Part shown: positions 12,351-22,920 of the stretch, piece after piece
Numbering within the stretch: the first letter of the stretch is position 1
Layout: every line of letters begins with the position of its first letter
From: Phoronis australis
Lineage: Eukaryota > Phoronida > Phoronidae
Direction of reading: 5' to 3'
DNA length: 61,137 nucleotides
Assembly: GCA_002633005.1 (NCBI GenBank)
Contig: NMRA01000192.1
Location: forward strand, 149,375 to 210,511
Made by a program: the position numbers and the translations under genes
The notes under the pieces: model-generated
What the model was told of the DNA's origin: nothing
Seen by the model: the letters and a program-made list of their open reading frames with translations, nothing else
Databases searched by the model: none

Positions 12351-12888
12351 CGAGAAACATTGGAATGAATCGATCTACCTTTCTCGACTCGCCTCGGCTT
12401 TGTAACTACTTTCTACGTCAGAGGCTCGGGGTCGGAGGTCGTGACCTTTTAAGAAAAGCCGAGATATTTTTGTAAAATAATGCTTTTACTCAAAACCAAT
12501 TGAAAAATAAAACAAAATAGAAATAAAGTGAATCTATAAATTAAGGTTTAGCAACTGTTATAGCTTACTACACATTTTATCACGCTAAGCTTCGACCGGG
12601 AATATATCGTCTGCTAAAGTAGGTTACCACTATTAACTGACTATAATGCTCAAGTCAAAGGATCCCAACCACACGACACCTGCATTCAAATTGGAGATCG
12701 GTGATTTACAAGTGAGAGAACACGAGAGAAAAATTTCACTGAATTAAAATATCGTTTTTATGGAAATTATGCGTCTTATTTTTCATAGCGTATAATTGTC
12801 GGTGCAATGCCCTTTGCTGAACATGCGATTGTTGCGCGTGCTCATTTAAGTATTCTTTTTTTCACGTTCGGTGACGTCAGCCACTGAG

Positions 12889-12990
12889 TGGTGTAGTGGT
12901 AAAGTCGGCGACTCGCAACAGTTAAGGCCCGAGTTCGAATCCGGCCTCGGTTTCCCGCCAAAATGTTATCTCACTAGTGAGATAACTTTA
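12889..12990 (+). repeat. tRNA-derived SINE head with perfect palindrome
   Basis: Box A TGGTGTAGTGG (12889-12899) and box B GAGTTCGAATCC (12931-12942) have tRNA-like spacing, but the acceptor and T-stem pairings are broken, so this is a SINE head rather than a tRNA gene. The tail carries a perfect 22-bp palindrome at 12965-12986 (half-site GTTATCTCACT). Confidence 0.65.
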
Positions 12991-14496
12991 TGGGTTATTA
13001 CACTGTTGTATCTGCCATTCGAGGCTAATATTGTGGTATAAAATAGAATACGACGAAAACACATGGCAAGTGTAACAAACTAAGTCACAGGACATGGCAT
13101 TTGGATTAAAAAAATAATCTTCACGAAATTCGGGGGCTCTGTATCCAATCCTCATTTAGTAGCAACTATTGAAAAACTCTGTGCTGGGATTTTTCAAGAG
13201 TTTCTTATAATTTCTTGTATGTACGAAACACTTTGCAATAACTCGGTCTAACTGGTTGGAACAAATTTCCAAGCAATATCTTACGATCAAGGTCTGCAAA
13301 TATCATTTTGGGCTACTACATGTTGCTCTCCCGTTTACCTGATACTGTTGTTTGCTTACCTTAGATGTCGCTGATGTTGCATTGTATCACGTGACATAAT
13401 TTCGTTTTTATCGCCATTTTCCTCTGGTGATGGAAGTTGGCTGGCAAATATGCAATTGATTTATATGAATGTTTGTAGTTTTTGTTATCTCTTGGATATG
13501 AAGCCAGTCGGTTAATCCGGACAAATGGAAGTGTTTGTGATTGTGAAAAGACTGCTGAGAAGCTTGTGCAAGCTCATATTTCACGTAAGATACTATCGCG
13601 ACGGTAAAAGAGCGTTATTGGTGTACAATGAACATCCTTGACATGACACCATTGCAGTAAATTTTAAAAATAAAGCAACACGTGAGTTGTGGAGCAATCA
13701 ACATGTTACAGCAAAGTGTAAATAGGTCAAGTTAAGCAACTTGCTTCATACAAAGATGTTAACATATAGTAAAGATACTCGACATTTCCATAACTACACA
13801 ATGATAAGTTGTAACAACATTAAAACGTGAATTCCATTGTCGGGAGAACCACAATACAGTATTGAATACAATGCAATTAATACAATACAACAATGAAAAT
13901 ACAAACAAGTATGGAAACCGAAATTTGAAAAACACTTTTAAACAGATATGTGAATTGACTTGTTATTGAAGACCGTCCTGGTCTGACGGTTTCACAGATT
14001 TGATTAATACTCTAACAAACCCCACAGTCTTACACTTGAACTTTTTACAGAACAGCGGCGATGGGGTCAAACTAATGTCACACCTATGAATACACAATGA
14101 CACATTTCCCAGAAAACAGGTCTGCGTAGTGAGGAGATTACAGTTTTAAGAGTCATTTTCTCTTTCTATCGATGGGAATTGCAAAGCTATATTTCTTAAG
14201 TCAAACATTCCCCTTGTTGACGTTATTTTAGAGTGAATTGCTTTCGCAAACCCTGTATGTTAACAGTTTAAGATCAATGGGCTTTACTCTTTGGTAGATT
14301 ACGTTAAAAGGATATTACCTTTGTTAACAAGGCCTGAATTTCTTAATTGATAATTTGTATAGTATAGTTAATGAGAGGCATAAAACGATAGCAAGACCTA
14401 ATCATAATCACGAATGCGTTCGCCACAGATGTGGTTTTTGCACGGAGCTTGAATAATCTTTTTCTACGTTCTACTAGTTACAAAAGCATGCCTGGG
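12991..14496. other. Intergenic, no gene seen
   Basis: AT-rich sequence without a supported open frame. The only signal noted is a run of near-repeats of AATACAAT-type low complexity at about 13860-13900. Confidence 0.5.
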
Positions 14497-14612
14497 GTTT
14501 TCTTTTAAGAGCCCTAGGGCTTGGCTGTCGGAAATGAAGACTTCCGTTTTGTTCAAGGAATGTTGACGTCTTCATTTCCGATAGCCAAGCTCTCGGGCTT
14601 AAAAAAGAAAAC
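14497..14612. repeat. Strong hairpin (about 45-bp arms)
   Basis: The left arm 14497-14541 and right arm 14568-14612 are near-perfect inverted copies, both carrying GGAAATGAAGAC or its complement. They surround a loop of about 26 nt. The outer part, TTTTCTTTTAAGAGCCC, also pairs. This is a small MITE-like foldback or a potential precursor hairpin; no function is known. Confidence 0.7.
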
Positions 14613-14674
14613 TCAGTTGAATTACGGGTAATATAATATAGAAACAGAATTTCCAAGTCTTAAGCAGGAATATT

Positions 14675-14700
14675 CCGGACCAGGTTTGAACCTGTGCCCT
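14675..14700 (-). repeat. tRNA-like box B relic
   Basis: The reverse strand contains ACAGGTTCAAACCTGG, matching a polymerase III box B. No convincing box A was found at the right distance, so this is probably a truncated SINE. Confidence 0.4.
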
Positions 14701-15179
14701 TTGGGCGCACCTGATGATAAAAAGTTTTGTCTTTTTCAAAAATTTGTGCCCAACACACGTAGTGTAGTTAAAGTGGTAACATACGAAACAGAAACTCCAA
14801 AGGCAAACGAAATAAGAACAGTCATGTTCATACAAAAAGGCAATCAGACTACTGTGGCGGAATAAGAACACACTGGCTGTAAGTTGACTAGAATGTTGCA
14901 TTTTTGGAAGAGACTTGCGTCTGGGTAGCGCACTACAGCAATGTACTCGTATCTTTTTATTTTTTAAACGCTAATGGCGCAAAGGCGCGGTCCAGGAATA
15001 TCCCTGCTTGTGTTTGTGGAAATTACAACGATCTCAAGATTTGTGTTAAAAGAAACACAGTAATATGACCGTAAACATTAAAGTATTATTTTTAACACAA
15101 AAATACATTGCGAACATCAACGATTTTAACGACATATTTTGGGTCTACTCTTAAATTCTTAAAATGTAAGTTAAGAAAT

Positions 15180-15185
15180 TTTATT
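15180..15185 (-). terminator. Polyadenylation signal of the receptor gene
   Basis: AATAAA on the minus strand, about 32 bases beyond the receptor stop codon at 15217. Confidence 0.55.
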
Positions 15186-15216
15186 CTTTGTAACGAAATG
15201 TTTTAACCAAGAAAGT

Positions 15217-18200
15217 TTACGCCCGTTGTTGTTTCAGCTGTAGTTGGTGCTTTTTTCGGCTACAGTCAGTTAACGATAGGGTGTACAAATACGGATTAAA
15301 CGCTGCGTTAATGGGCAGGATGAATGCAGCCATCCAGGCAATAAAATCAGGAGAAACAACGGTTCCTGTAAAAGACAGGAAGCCAGCAATGACAATAGGC
15401 ATCCAACAGCAGAAATCGGTGGCAACAACGAGGCTAAGTCGCTTTGCCAAAGCCACTTCTTTGTGACTTAACTTTTGTCCACTGGCCTTTCTGCTATTTC
15501 TCGTTGTCATGAATATTAACACATAACTGACGGCAATGAAGAAAAAAGCGATGAAGTTGTAAATTAAGAAAACGGCAAGTTTAAAATGCTTAAAGCCATG
15601 TGACGTTATTGTGAAAGGCAGACAGACTGAGGTTGCCCCATAAAATTCGTTCTGCTCTCCAAAGTAATTGAGTTTCGTAAGAGGAAGAATGGACATAAGA
15701 GCCCAGAAAAGACCAATGGTCACCATAATAATACGTGCTTGGTGCAAAGTGATTTTCTGCACTTTGAAGACGAACACCAAGCTTATCAAGCGGTCAATTG
15801 TGATCACAAGCATTACTGAGACGGACATCTCACTCGAGAAAAATGCAAAGAAACCAGCCACTTTACACAAGGAACTGTTCCGCCAGACGGGGTCATAGAG
15901 GAAATAATCCCCTTTAGAAAGGTAATAACTGTCTGCCCCAGCAACTATGATCAAGTAAACTCCTGTGAAGAAGTCAGAAATTGCTAGGCTGACTATTAAT
16001 AGCGATTTTACATCTTTTAGAGTTGATTTCATTCGTCACACAATGACACCAACGTTGCCTACAACAGACAGGACGCCTAAAACCCACAAGGCTACACGTA
16101 GAGGATAGCTAGACATAAGGTTAGAGCAAGAAGAAAATGTATCCCTCTTCGGCGTGCAATTGACGTTTTCTGATACAATACAGCAAAATCTAAAACTATC
16201 CGTTTGTAACTGGCTGATGTTGACAGCTTCAAACGCTTCAGAGTTGACTATAAGGAATGGGTCATTGTCCCTCAGGTCAATTGATACAGAACGATGTAAC
16301 CCTTTAAAAGCTTCAGAGGAAATCTCATCGAGGTTGTTCGAGCCAAGATGAAGAGTTGCAAGTCTCAACCCGGTGAATAATGGATCGGTCAATTTCTTCA
16401 AGTAATTACCGCGAAGATTAAGATGGACTAAATTAATCAAATCCTTAAACAATAAAACCGGTATATAACTCAAGCCATTAAACGACAAGTCTAATCGGTA
16501 CAACATCAAATGATTTGCAAATGTGTTGTTTTCTAAAAGAATAGCATTTCTGTAGAAAAATATTGCCCTCATGGTGGTTGAGCCTTTAGGTAGGAACTTC
16601 ATATTACCGTCTGCGCAATCTAAAACGTAACCAAGACAACGACAGCCGCCTGGACATGTAATCTCAAGGTCGCATAGTTTCTCGTCTTCTCCACTGACAC
16701 AGTCAGAGATACCATTACACACTTTCTCTTGTTCTATACATTTAACTTCCCCCATACATCTGAACGCCCCAGGACACGTGTAATTGCGACAGCCAACTTC
16801 ATCGTATCCACCGACACAATCCCAGACCCTGTCGCAAACGCTGTGGCGAGGAATACAGTAACTTTCGGGACATTTAAACAAACCTGGACATTGAAAATCC
16901 TTACAGTTTACCAAATGGCTGTTATCCCAGCAACCGTCACTGGGGGCAGTTTTGTCATAGACGCATGCGTATGCTCGATTAAAGCACGCTGGGTGATCGT
17001 CTCTGCATCTCGATTTGCTCGGTGAGTTACAGTACGGAGACAATACAATTCCAAAAACCCCATCGTCATTAAGCGCATACATTTGTTTCTTATAATGTTT
17101 TTTTTCAACAAGCTCATCTTCTTGCAGTCTACGACTGCAGTCTACACGTAAATCACGCACCTTATTGGAAGAGATACATGCACCATTGGAACACGGAAAG
17201 CCACCATAAGCCGTGCAGTTCTTGCTCCATTGACATACAGCTTCACTTTCATCTGACCCGTCTGTACAGTGTTTTATAAAATCACATGTCATGTTTTTTT
17301 GCACGCATTGACCTGAAGAACACTGGAATTCGTCTGATAAACAAGGTGGAAATCGGCAATCTTGCTCGTCTGACCTGTCCCCACAATCGTCTTGGAAGTC
17401 ACAGAGAAACGAAAGACTTACACATTTCCCGCTTTTACATCTGAAATGAATAGAGTATCCAAATTACTAGATTAGTGACACACTACAAGACATCTAATCC
17501 TAAAGTTTAATCTGAATTATCTATATCTCTGCATCATTGTCTGCTGTGGAAACGTAATTCAGCTTGTTTAAAAACGTGTCACGATGTTGCGACAAGGAAA
17601 TGGAAATAGATTTGAATTTGTCGTCATGTCCTGTTGAATGTTTTTCAAAAAGGAATAATAAATACATATTCTTAAAATTAGTCGATGTTCAGAAATTAAG
17701 TATAGTTTTGTTGAACCTTACTTGGATACTTTTCCCGACGTTGCACAACCGGCTGGCCTGGATCAGGCAGTACTTCAGTTAAAGTAACCACTTGGTTCCA
17801 CAAAGTAGGGAAATGTTCAAAATGTTTTTTCAGATTCGCATCAAACAATACATCTGCATAAATTACAATGTTCTTCATAGGAAATAGACTTACGTGAAAG
17901 TGTTTTGGTTACACCGACTGCAATTGGCCTCGTCTTCAGAGTTCTGGCACTGAACAGTTCCGTCACAAACTGCAATCTGAGAAATACAGGTCCCATCTTC
18001 ACACATCCACTGCGACGGTTTACAACGTTTAACGGTTTCCACGGAGATAGGCGTTTTACTACAGAGAACGTTTAGAGGGAGTGGTGTTTTTGTGTTGCAA
18101 TCAACTTTAAGAAAGTCCCAATCAAATACCACATCTTCGAACCAATTTGGATCTGTCTTCGGAGCTAGCAGTAGTCGGCACGTTGATTTCATTCCAGATG

Positions 18201-21200
18201 ACGCGATCCATGTTGCTCTAAATTCTGGACTGAATCTCATTATAGACATTATATGTTTTGCCACATGGATGTCGGGATCTGACAAGTTTCCGCCGTAATT
18301 TTCACAAGTTTCTGCTGCCTTGGCAAACGAAAGTGGGTGTCTAACATTATCCATGCTAGTGATCAAACGGTAACACGTTCCATCCCGGTACATCCATCCA
18401 AACGGACAGTGCTTGGGAAGCAAAATGAAGCCACTTTTTGTGGTGTTTATTTTACGTTTCTTTGTATCCTTCAGTTGTTTCGTATATTCGCAAACTGTAA
18501 ACGAACGAGGTAATTTATAGTTGCAAGGCACCGAGAACCACTGCCCTGCCAGATGAGGATTCTGCACCACCATAAGTGTACAAGGAAATTCTGGATCGTT
18601 CATGGGCTGATATTTTTGATCAAAAATAATTCTCCACATGTCGTTCGAATATTTCTGCGACACTTTGGTCGTTCCATGTAAATCTGTGTCTTTGTCACCA
18701 GGCTGAAACCAATTTGTGAAAGTTGCTGGATTACCATCCACCCACCGAAAAGTTCCATTCGTGAATTCATTTAGACCTAAATATATTGCTAAAAAGGGTA
18801 TGTCGTTAAGAAAATTGTACATAACGCGCTTCCATTTTGTTTTAAGCATATCCCAGATAAATTTGTGTTCGGCTTTTGTGTTCAGTGTCAGTAAATGTCC
18901 TCCACTTGATTCACACTTTCTCTGAGCATCAAACCAGCTGGCAGACGATTGAGGTGCTACCGTGTAATATTTCCCGCCAAAATGACCGTCTGCTAAGTAT
19001 CCCTTTGAACACCAAGGAGAGTTGAGCATGGTGAGTTCCGTGTCGACATTTCGAATTGCTCTATATTTGATTATCAGTGTTTTTTTACTGGCAAACCCAT
19101 ATTTATAAAAATATTTTATAGTCAAGGAGTCAGCACTCAGGGTACGAATTGGAAAAGGGTCAGGTGCAAAAGCACTTTTGTTGCAGAATTCTTTGTAAAC
19201 ATCATATGTTGGCGACAGAATATTGTTCATCCACGGAAGTTTGCAATTACATGGATATCTGTCTTTCAGGTTATTCAAATAAGGTATAAAAGGACAGCCG
19301 CACACTCTCATATTATCCTGTATTTGAATGTGTTTTAGCACATCTATGTCACAGTAGGAATATATAACCAGTTCATAATGGGATGGATACCGCGATGAAC
19401 ACACTCCAGATCTGTCGTAATTGTCAAACTCGACCTTAAGCTTAAATGATAACGTCACTGAGGTATCGTATGGAACGTGCAGTGTTCCGCACTCCGACTG
19501 AAATACTGCCGGTTTGATTTCACTTCTTGTGTTTGAAATAAACCTGAAACGTTGATAATGTAGACATTCTCTCTCATATAAGGTTTGGTTACTTTCATAA
19601 ATGTCAAATATGAACAAGATGTTGAACGTCAATTTCTGGCACATTGAAAACGTCTGTAGTAGTTGGAAATTCGTCTCTGGTGACGCTGTCCACAGTTTAT
19701 TGATTTCGCTTCTGAAAGAATTACTCGAAATGCTAGGTCTATTAGCAAATAACGTAACATAATTGAAACACTTTTTAGAATCTTTTAGGCTTACCACAGT
19801 AGTATTTCTTAATATTATATTCATATATTTACTTGGTTTGATTTTGATCGTTTGATTATTGTGTGACCATGGTTGAATAGCAACGCATGATTTCGCAGGA
19901 ACAGGTAAAGAAATGCTTGCACTTCTGGGGTGAAAACCTTTGCATTCAAATTCTTCCATCTCCAATCTTACCAAACGTTTACAGTGTTTCGAGAAGGAAA
20001 ACATTGCAACTGAAAAATACGGAGATGACGTGACAAATTCTGAAATCAAATTTGAATCATGCTCGCTTTCGCCATTGTAGGGGTCACACATAGGTCCAAT
20101 CGCGTGAGAAGACGGGCCGTTTCCATCAAAGAATACGATGCCTTGATAAGCACAGTTTTCGATTGACGACATCCATTTGATCAGTAGTATCTTGACTTTG
20201 ATAAAATGCGATGGCCGACTTGCTTTGTAGCGCCACATGCAGTGTGGCATTCCACAATTGCTTCTAATGGATATCTTATGTGGCACTGGAGTGATGGTGC
20301 CGTTGGAAAGAGATGGAGTCGACCACGTGGATTTTGAACAGCGTGGTGAGTAGACATTGCGTACAGCACGGTATGAAATGTTAAATCTATAACCATTGGC
20401 AGCAGAGGTATTCATGTTAACGTTTAGCAGACCGTGATGGAGTGAACTCTTAATGCTGAACGTGTTCATTCTTTGTGTGCCGTTTCCTAGTTTAACATTA
20501 TACGATCGCATTGGTGGTATGGCAGCCGGGCCTTCATAAAACTCAAAACCCCCAGAAATTGTAGTAACTGTGCTCGTCAAGGCCACCGAAATATTCAATA
20601 AATAACCAAACGGAGCAACTATGTACCAAGTATAGTTATACTGTTGGTGCGAACCGTCTTGTTGAAGAAAAGAGTACATGGGGTTAATGATTGAAAAGAA
20701 ACTTTCATTAGAGTTTGTCGCATACAAGTGCATTTCACCGACACCTCTTTTTACATTCGACGCACCGTATTTTGCACGGAACCTCCATCCACGCTTATGT
20801 ATTTCAATGGTGACGTGGATGGAGTATACGGAGGAGAAAATTGTCCATGGCACTTTCTCTCCGCATGCCTCTTCAATGGGGTGGAAAGACAGATTTCTCA
20901 ATTCCTTAACTTCCATCTTCTCTACTGAGCAGTTCGAGTCGTGCAGTAGCGTTTTAAATTCCATGATTTTTAACTGTATCACCTTGTCTTTTGCCAAAGT
21001 TAGTGTCCACGTACATCGCAATGGAAACTCCAAATTGTGCGTACTCGGAACCTGCAATACCTCAATGTATCCTTTTCGGTCATCATGGTGACAAAGCGTT
21101 GGCCTATGTCCTTGAAAATCGGGCATAATGTTAACTGCGATCAAAAACCTAGCTGGTATGTCTGGCGGTTCCCGGTGTAATACCACCGTAAAATTTGTAT

Positions 21201-21495
21201 ATGTCATCGGTAAAAGCTTTTTGGCTGAATTTGGACACCATGTTTCAGTAACGTGGCCGTACCCAATGAGCTGGATATTTACCAAACTGCAGTTCTTTTC
21301 CATCTCCGTGCTGAAATCTATCAAAGCTATTTCTGCGTGCTTTCCGCTGCCAGCCTCTAAACGCCATTCTAGACCTGACCCATGTGTCAAGTTGGCAGAG
21401 TCAGGATATCCTACCGCAATCTCCACTCGTTCCAAGACCGTGCCTTGACACCAAAAGACAAGAAAGTAAAGTGTCGCAACGCCGAGGAGCGCCAT
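15217..21495 (-). CDS. GRL101/LGR-type receptor: CUB-like, lectin, LDLa, LRR, seven-helix (in-frame UGA)
   Basis: Two exons on the minus strand: 21495-17894 and 17440-15217. The start gives a signal peptide (residues 1-17), and the same start is kept in the pseudogene at 1887. Reading by eye: CUB-like modules about 85-720 (least certain), C-type-lectin-like domains about 835-1005 and 1030-1145, and LDLa repeats from 1158, 1195 and about 1230, with further typical repeats at 1385-1418 and 1422-1457 (CDxxxDC and SDE-type ends). A degenerate cysteine stretch lies between the two LDLa groups. Then come an LRR N-cap (CPGGCRC, about 1463), about four LRRs (1491-1596), a hinge with FRFCC and FSSC (about 1617-1643) and TM1 (1648-1668). 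TM2-TM7 follow (1671-1941), with Asp in LAISD, the DRL form of the DRY motif and NPYLY in TM7. This order matches the snail GRL101 receptor and type C LGRs, which are surface receptors; the ligand is unknown. Codon 1669 is UGA (16036-16038), in frame, between VGNVGVIV and RMKST. It is the only lesion seen, so the product may stop after TM1. Confidence 0.88.
16036..16038 (-). other. In-frame UGA at the end of TM1 of the receptor
   Basis: The minus-strand codons run GTC ATT GTG TGA CGA ATG, with the same frame open for 468 codons before (from the intron) and 272 after. A one-base change (UGA from UGG) would restore Trp at this place. The base after the stop is C, a context known to be leakier than others. 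Confidence 0.9.
17441..17893 (-). other. Intron of the receptor gene (453 bp)
   Basis: Donor GTAAGT (17893-17888) and acceptor ATTTCAG (ending at 17441) on the minus strand. Joining 17894 to 17440 splits a Thr codon after its second base and completes an LDLa repeat in frame (NTFT then CKSGKC). The join is thus supported by both splice signals and domain continuity. Confidence 0.9.
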
Positions 21496-21845
21496 TTATG
21501 AAATGAACCAACCCGCAACATCAACGTTTAAATACAGAGAGCACGCCCGGCAAGCGGTGTAATTCAAATGTGAGCCACTGCTGTATTTACCGTTAAACAC
21601 ATTTTACGCACTGCAAGATGCACAAAGCCACCTGATCCAGTTAAAAATCGTTATACGATAGCAGTATGCGTGTTAGCTACTTGACCATCCCGGAGCCGGA
21701 GCATGTCAACAGTACTTGGAAAGGTGCGATGGTCTACTATAAATTGTGTGGCACAGATTTTTTTCAAGAGCATCACAAGTCAAATTTCACCACTGAACTT
21801 GGTCGCGTTCTGCAACTCAATTCTCTTACGAGACACTTGCAGCAA
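21496..21845 (-). promoter_or_regulatory. Receptor 5' flank conserved with the pseudogene flank
   Basis: About 350 bases upstream of the receptor start match 1888-2205 upstream of the pseudogene. No clear TATA box or initiator was identified. Treat it as the candidate promoter/5'UTR region. Confidence 0.45.
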
Positions 21846-22443
21846 GAAAACTTAATGACCGAAATTTACGACTAGAACAATAGCACACTGTTGAGGAACT
21901 AGCCTACTGTCGTTATTTTCACAATCATGTGTCCCTGGTCAAATTGAAAATCGTCCGTCGTTGAGACAATGCAGTGCGACTTACTTGTACATGTGAAATG
22001 ATATTTTTCAAACATGCCAGGGTCTTTTCACATAAACAAGGTCCTAAGTGTATCCAAAATTTGTAAATAGAAAACCCTTTTAAGGGGTTTTCAAAATCCA
22101 GATTATTATTGAAACTGCATTATTTCACACACCGCCTCACTTTGTGAATTCTCAACAGTTGGCGGAAGCGTAGTTTGCATGCTTACCCATGTTAAAACCA
22201 ACTTAATTTCTGTCTAAATCAAAACCGAAGACCAAAAGCAGACTTTGTGCTCTTAAAATGATCGTTTCTGAATTTTTGTCTTCGGTTTTAAGTAGAGAAA
22301 TTTTAGTCTTAAATCTCACATTTCATGAAACGGACCCTGGTGATGAGTAAGATTGATCTGAAACGACAGCCCTTACTTCATCCTACTGGTGTCTTACTAC
22401 GTTCTCCATCCATACGGGAGTATGGTAATGCAAGATACTGAAC
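21846..22443. other. Intergenic with two small hairpins
   Basis: No gene. Short inverted repeats: GAAAACCC with GGGTTTTC at about 22069-22092, and AAAACCGAAGAC (about 22220) with GTCTTCGGTTTT (about 22278-22289). Confidence 0.45.
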
Positions 22444-22920
22444 TTTGGAATGTCATATTCTGTTGAGATATTCCAGAAGATTATCAGTGAAGACGTAACT
22501 GTCATACCAAGGGCTAAGAATAACAGCGACGACGTCTATGCAGCTGGAAGGAACGTTGACGAGAATGACAAGCGTTTGCGACAAGTTCTTGAGCGACTCA
22601 AGAATCGTAACCTGAAAGTCAGCCACTAGTTGTGTTGTTTTCGCACCTCAAGTATGTTTTCCTTCGATCATGTCTTCTCGATGAAACAATGTCCCCTAAG
22701 CCAAAGTAGCTTGACGGGATGCAGTTCCTAAAACCAACTGCCAATGTTATCGAATTAAGGAGATTGTTAAGCTCGGCATCGTTCTGTTCACGTTATATCC
22801 GAGATTTTGCAATCATTGCTACGCCATTTTGAAAGCTGTCTCACAAAAAAACAACCATGGAAGTGGAGTAGTAAGATACAAGAGTCTTTTGCTGATCTCA
22901 GAACTGCAAAAACGTCACCA
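22444..22920 (+). mobile_element. Broken Ty3/Gypsy-type pol fragment
   Basis: Translated pieces resemble the C-terminal part of a Gypsy-class reverse transcriptase. From about 22444 there is FGMSYSVEIFQ, then SDDVYAAGRNVDENDK (about 22525, the DD catalytic-pair region). About 22750-22830 gives ELRRLLSSASFCSRYIRDF, and then, in another frame, PWKWSSKIQESFADLRTA (about 22855-22910) gives the connection to RNase H. Several stops and frameshifts separate the pieces, and no LTRs were found at its edges. It is an inactive retrotransposon remnant. Confidence 0.8.

Larger units (their letters stand above)
9766..12888. mobile_element. Foldback element II
   Basis: The left arm (about 9766-10445) and right arm (about 12340-12888) are reverse complements. 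Matching phrases include GGTCACGACCTCC with its complement GGAGGTCGTGACC, and TACTTAAATGAG with its complement in the right arm. The arms are interrupted by about 1.9 kb of spacer (10446-12340) with no recognisable coding sequence. The left arm contains a MITE insertion (about 9905-10053) that the right arm lacks. The arms have diverged more than those of element I, so this copy is probably older. No transposase is seen. Confidence 0.8.

Noticed and set aside
12889-12958. Possible tRNA gene
   Set aside because: Boxes A and B are present but the stems do not pair; better read as a SINE head.
18092-21448. Plus-strand frames inside the receptor exon (for example 20678-21091)
   Set aside because: Antisense shadows of a long, domain-supported coding exon.
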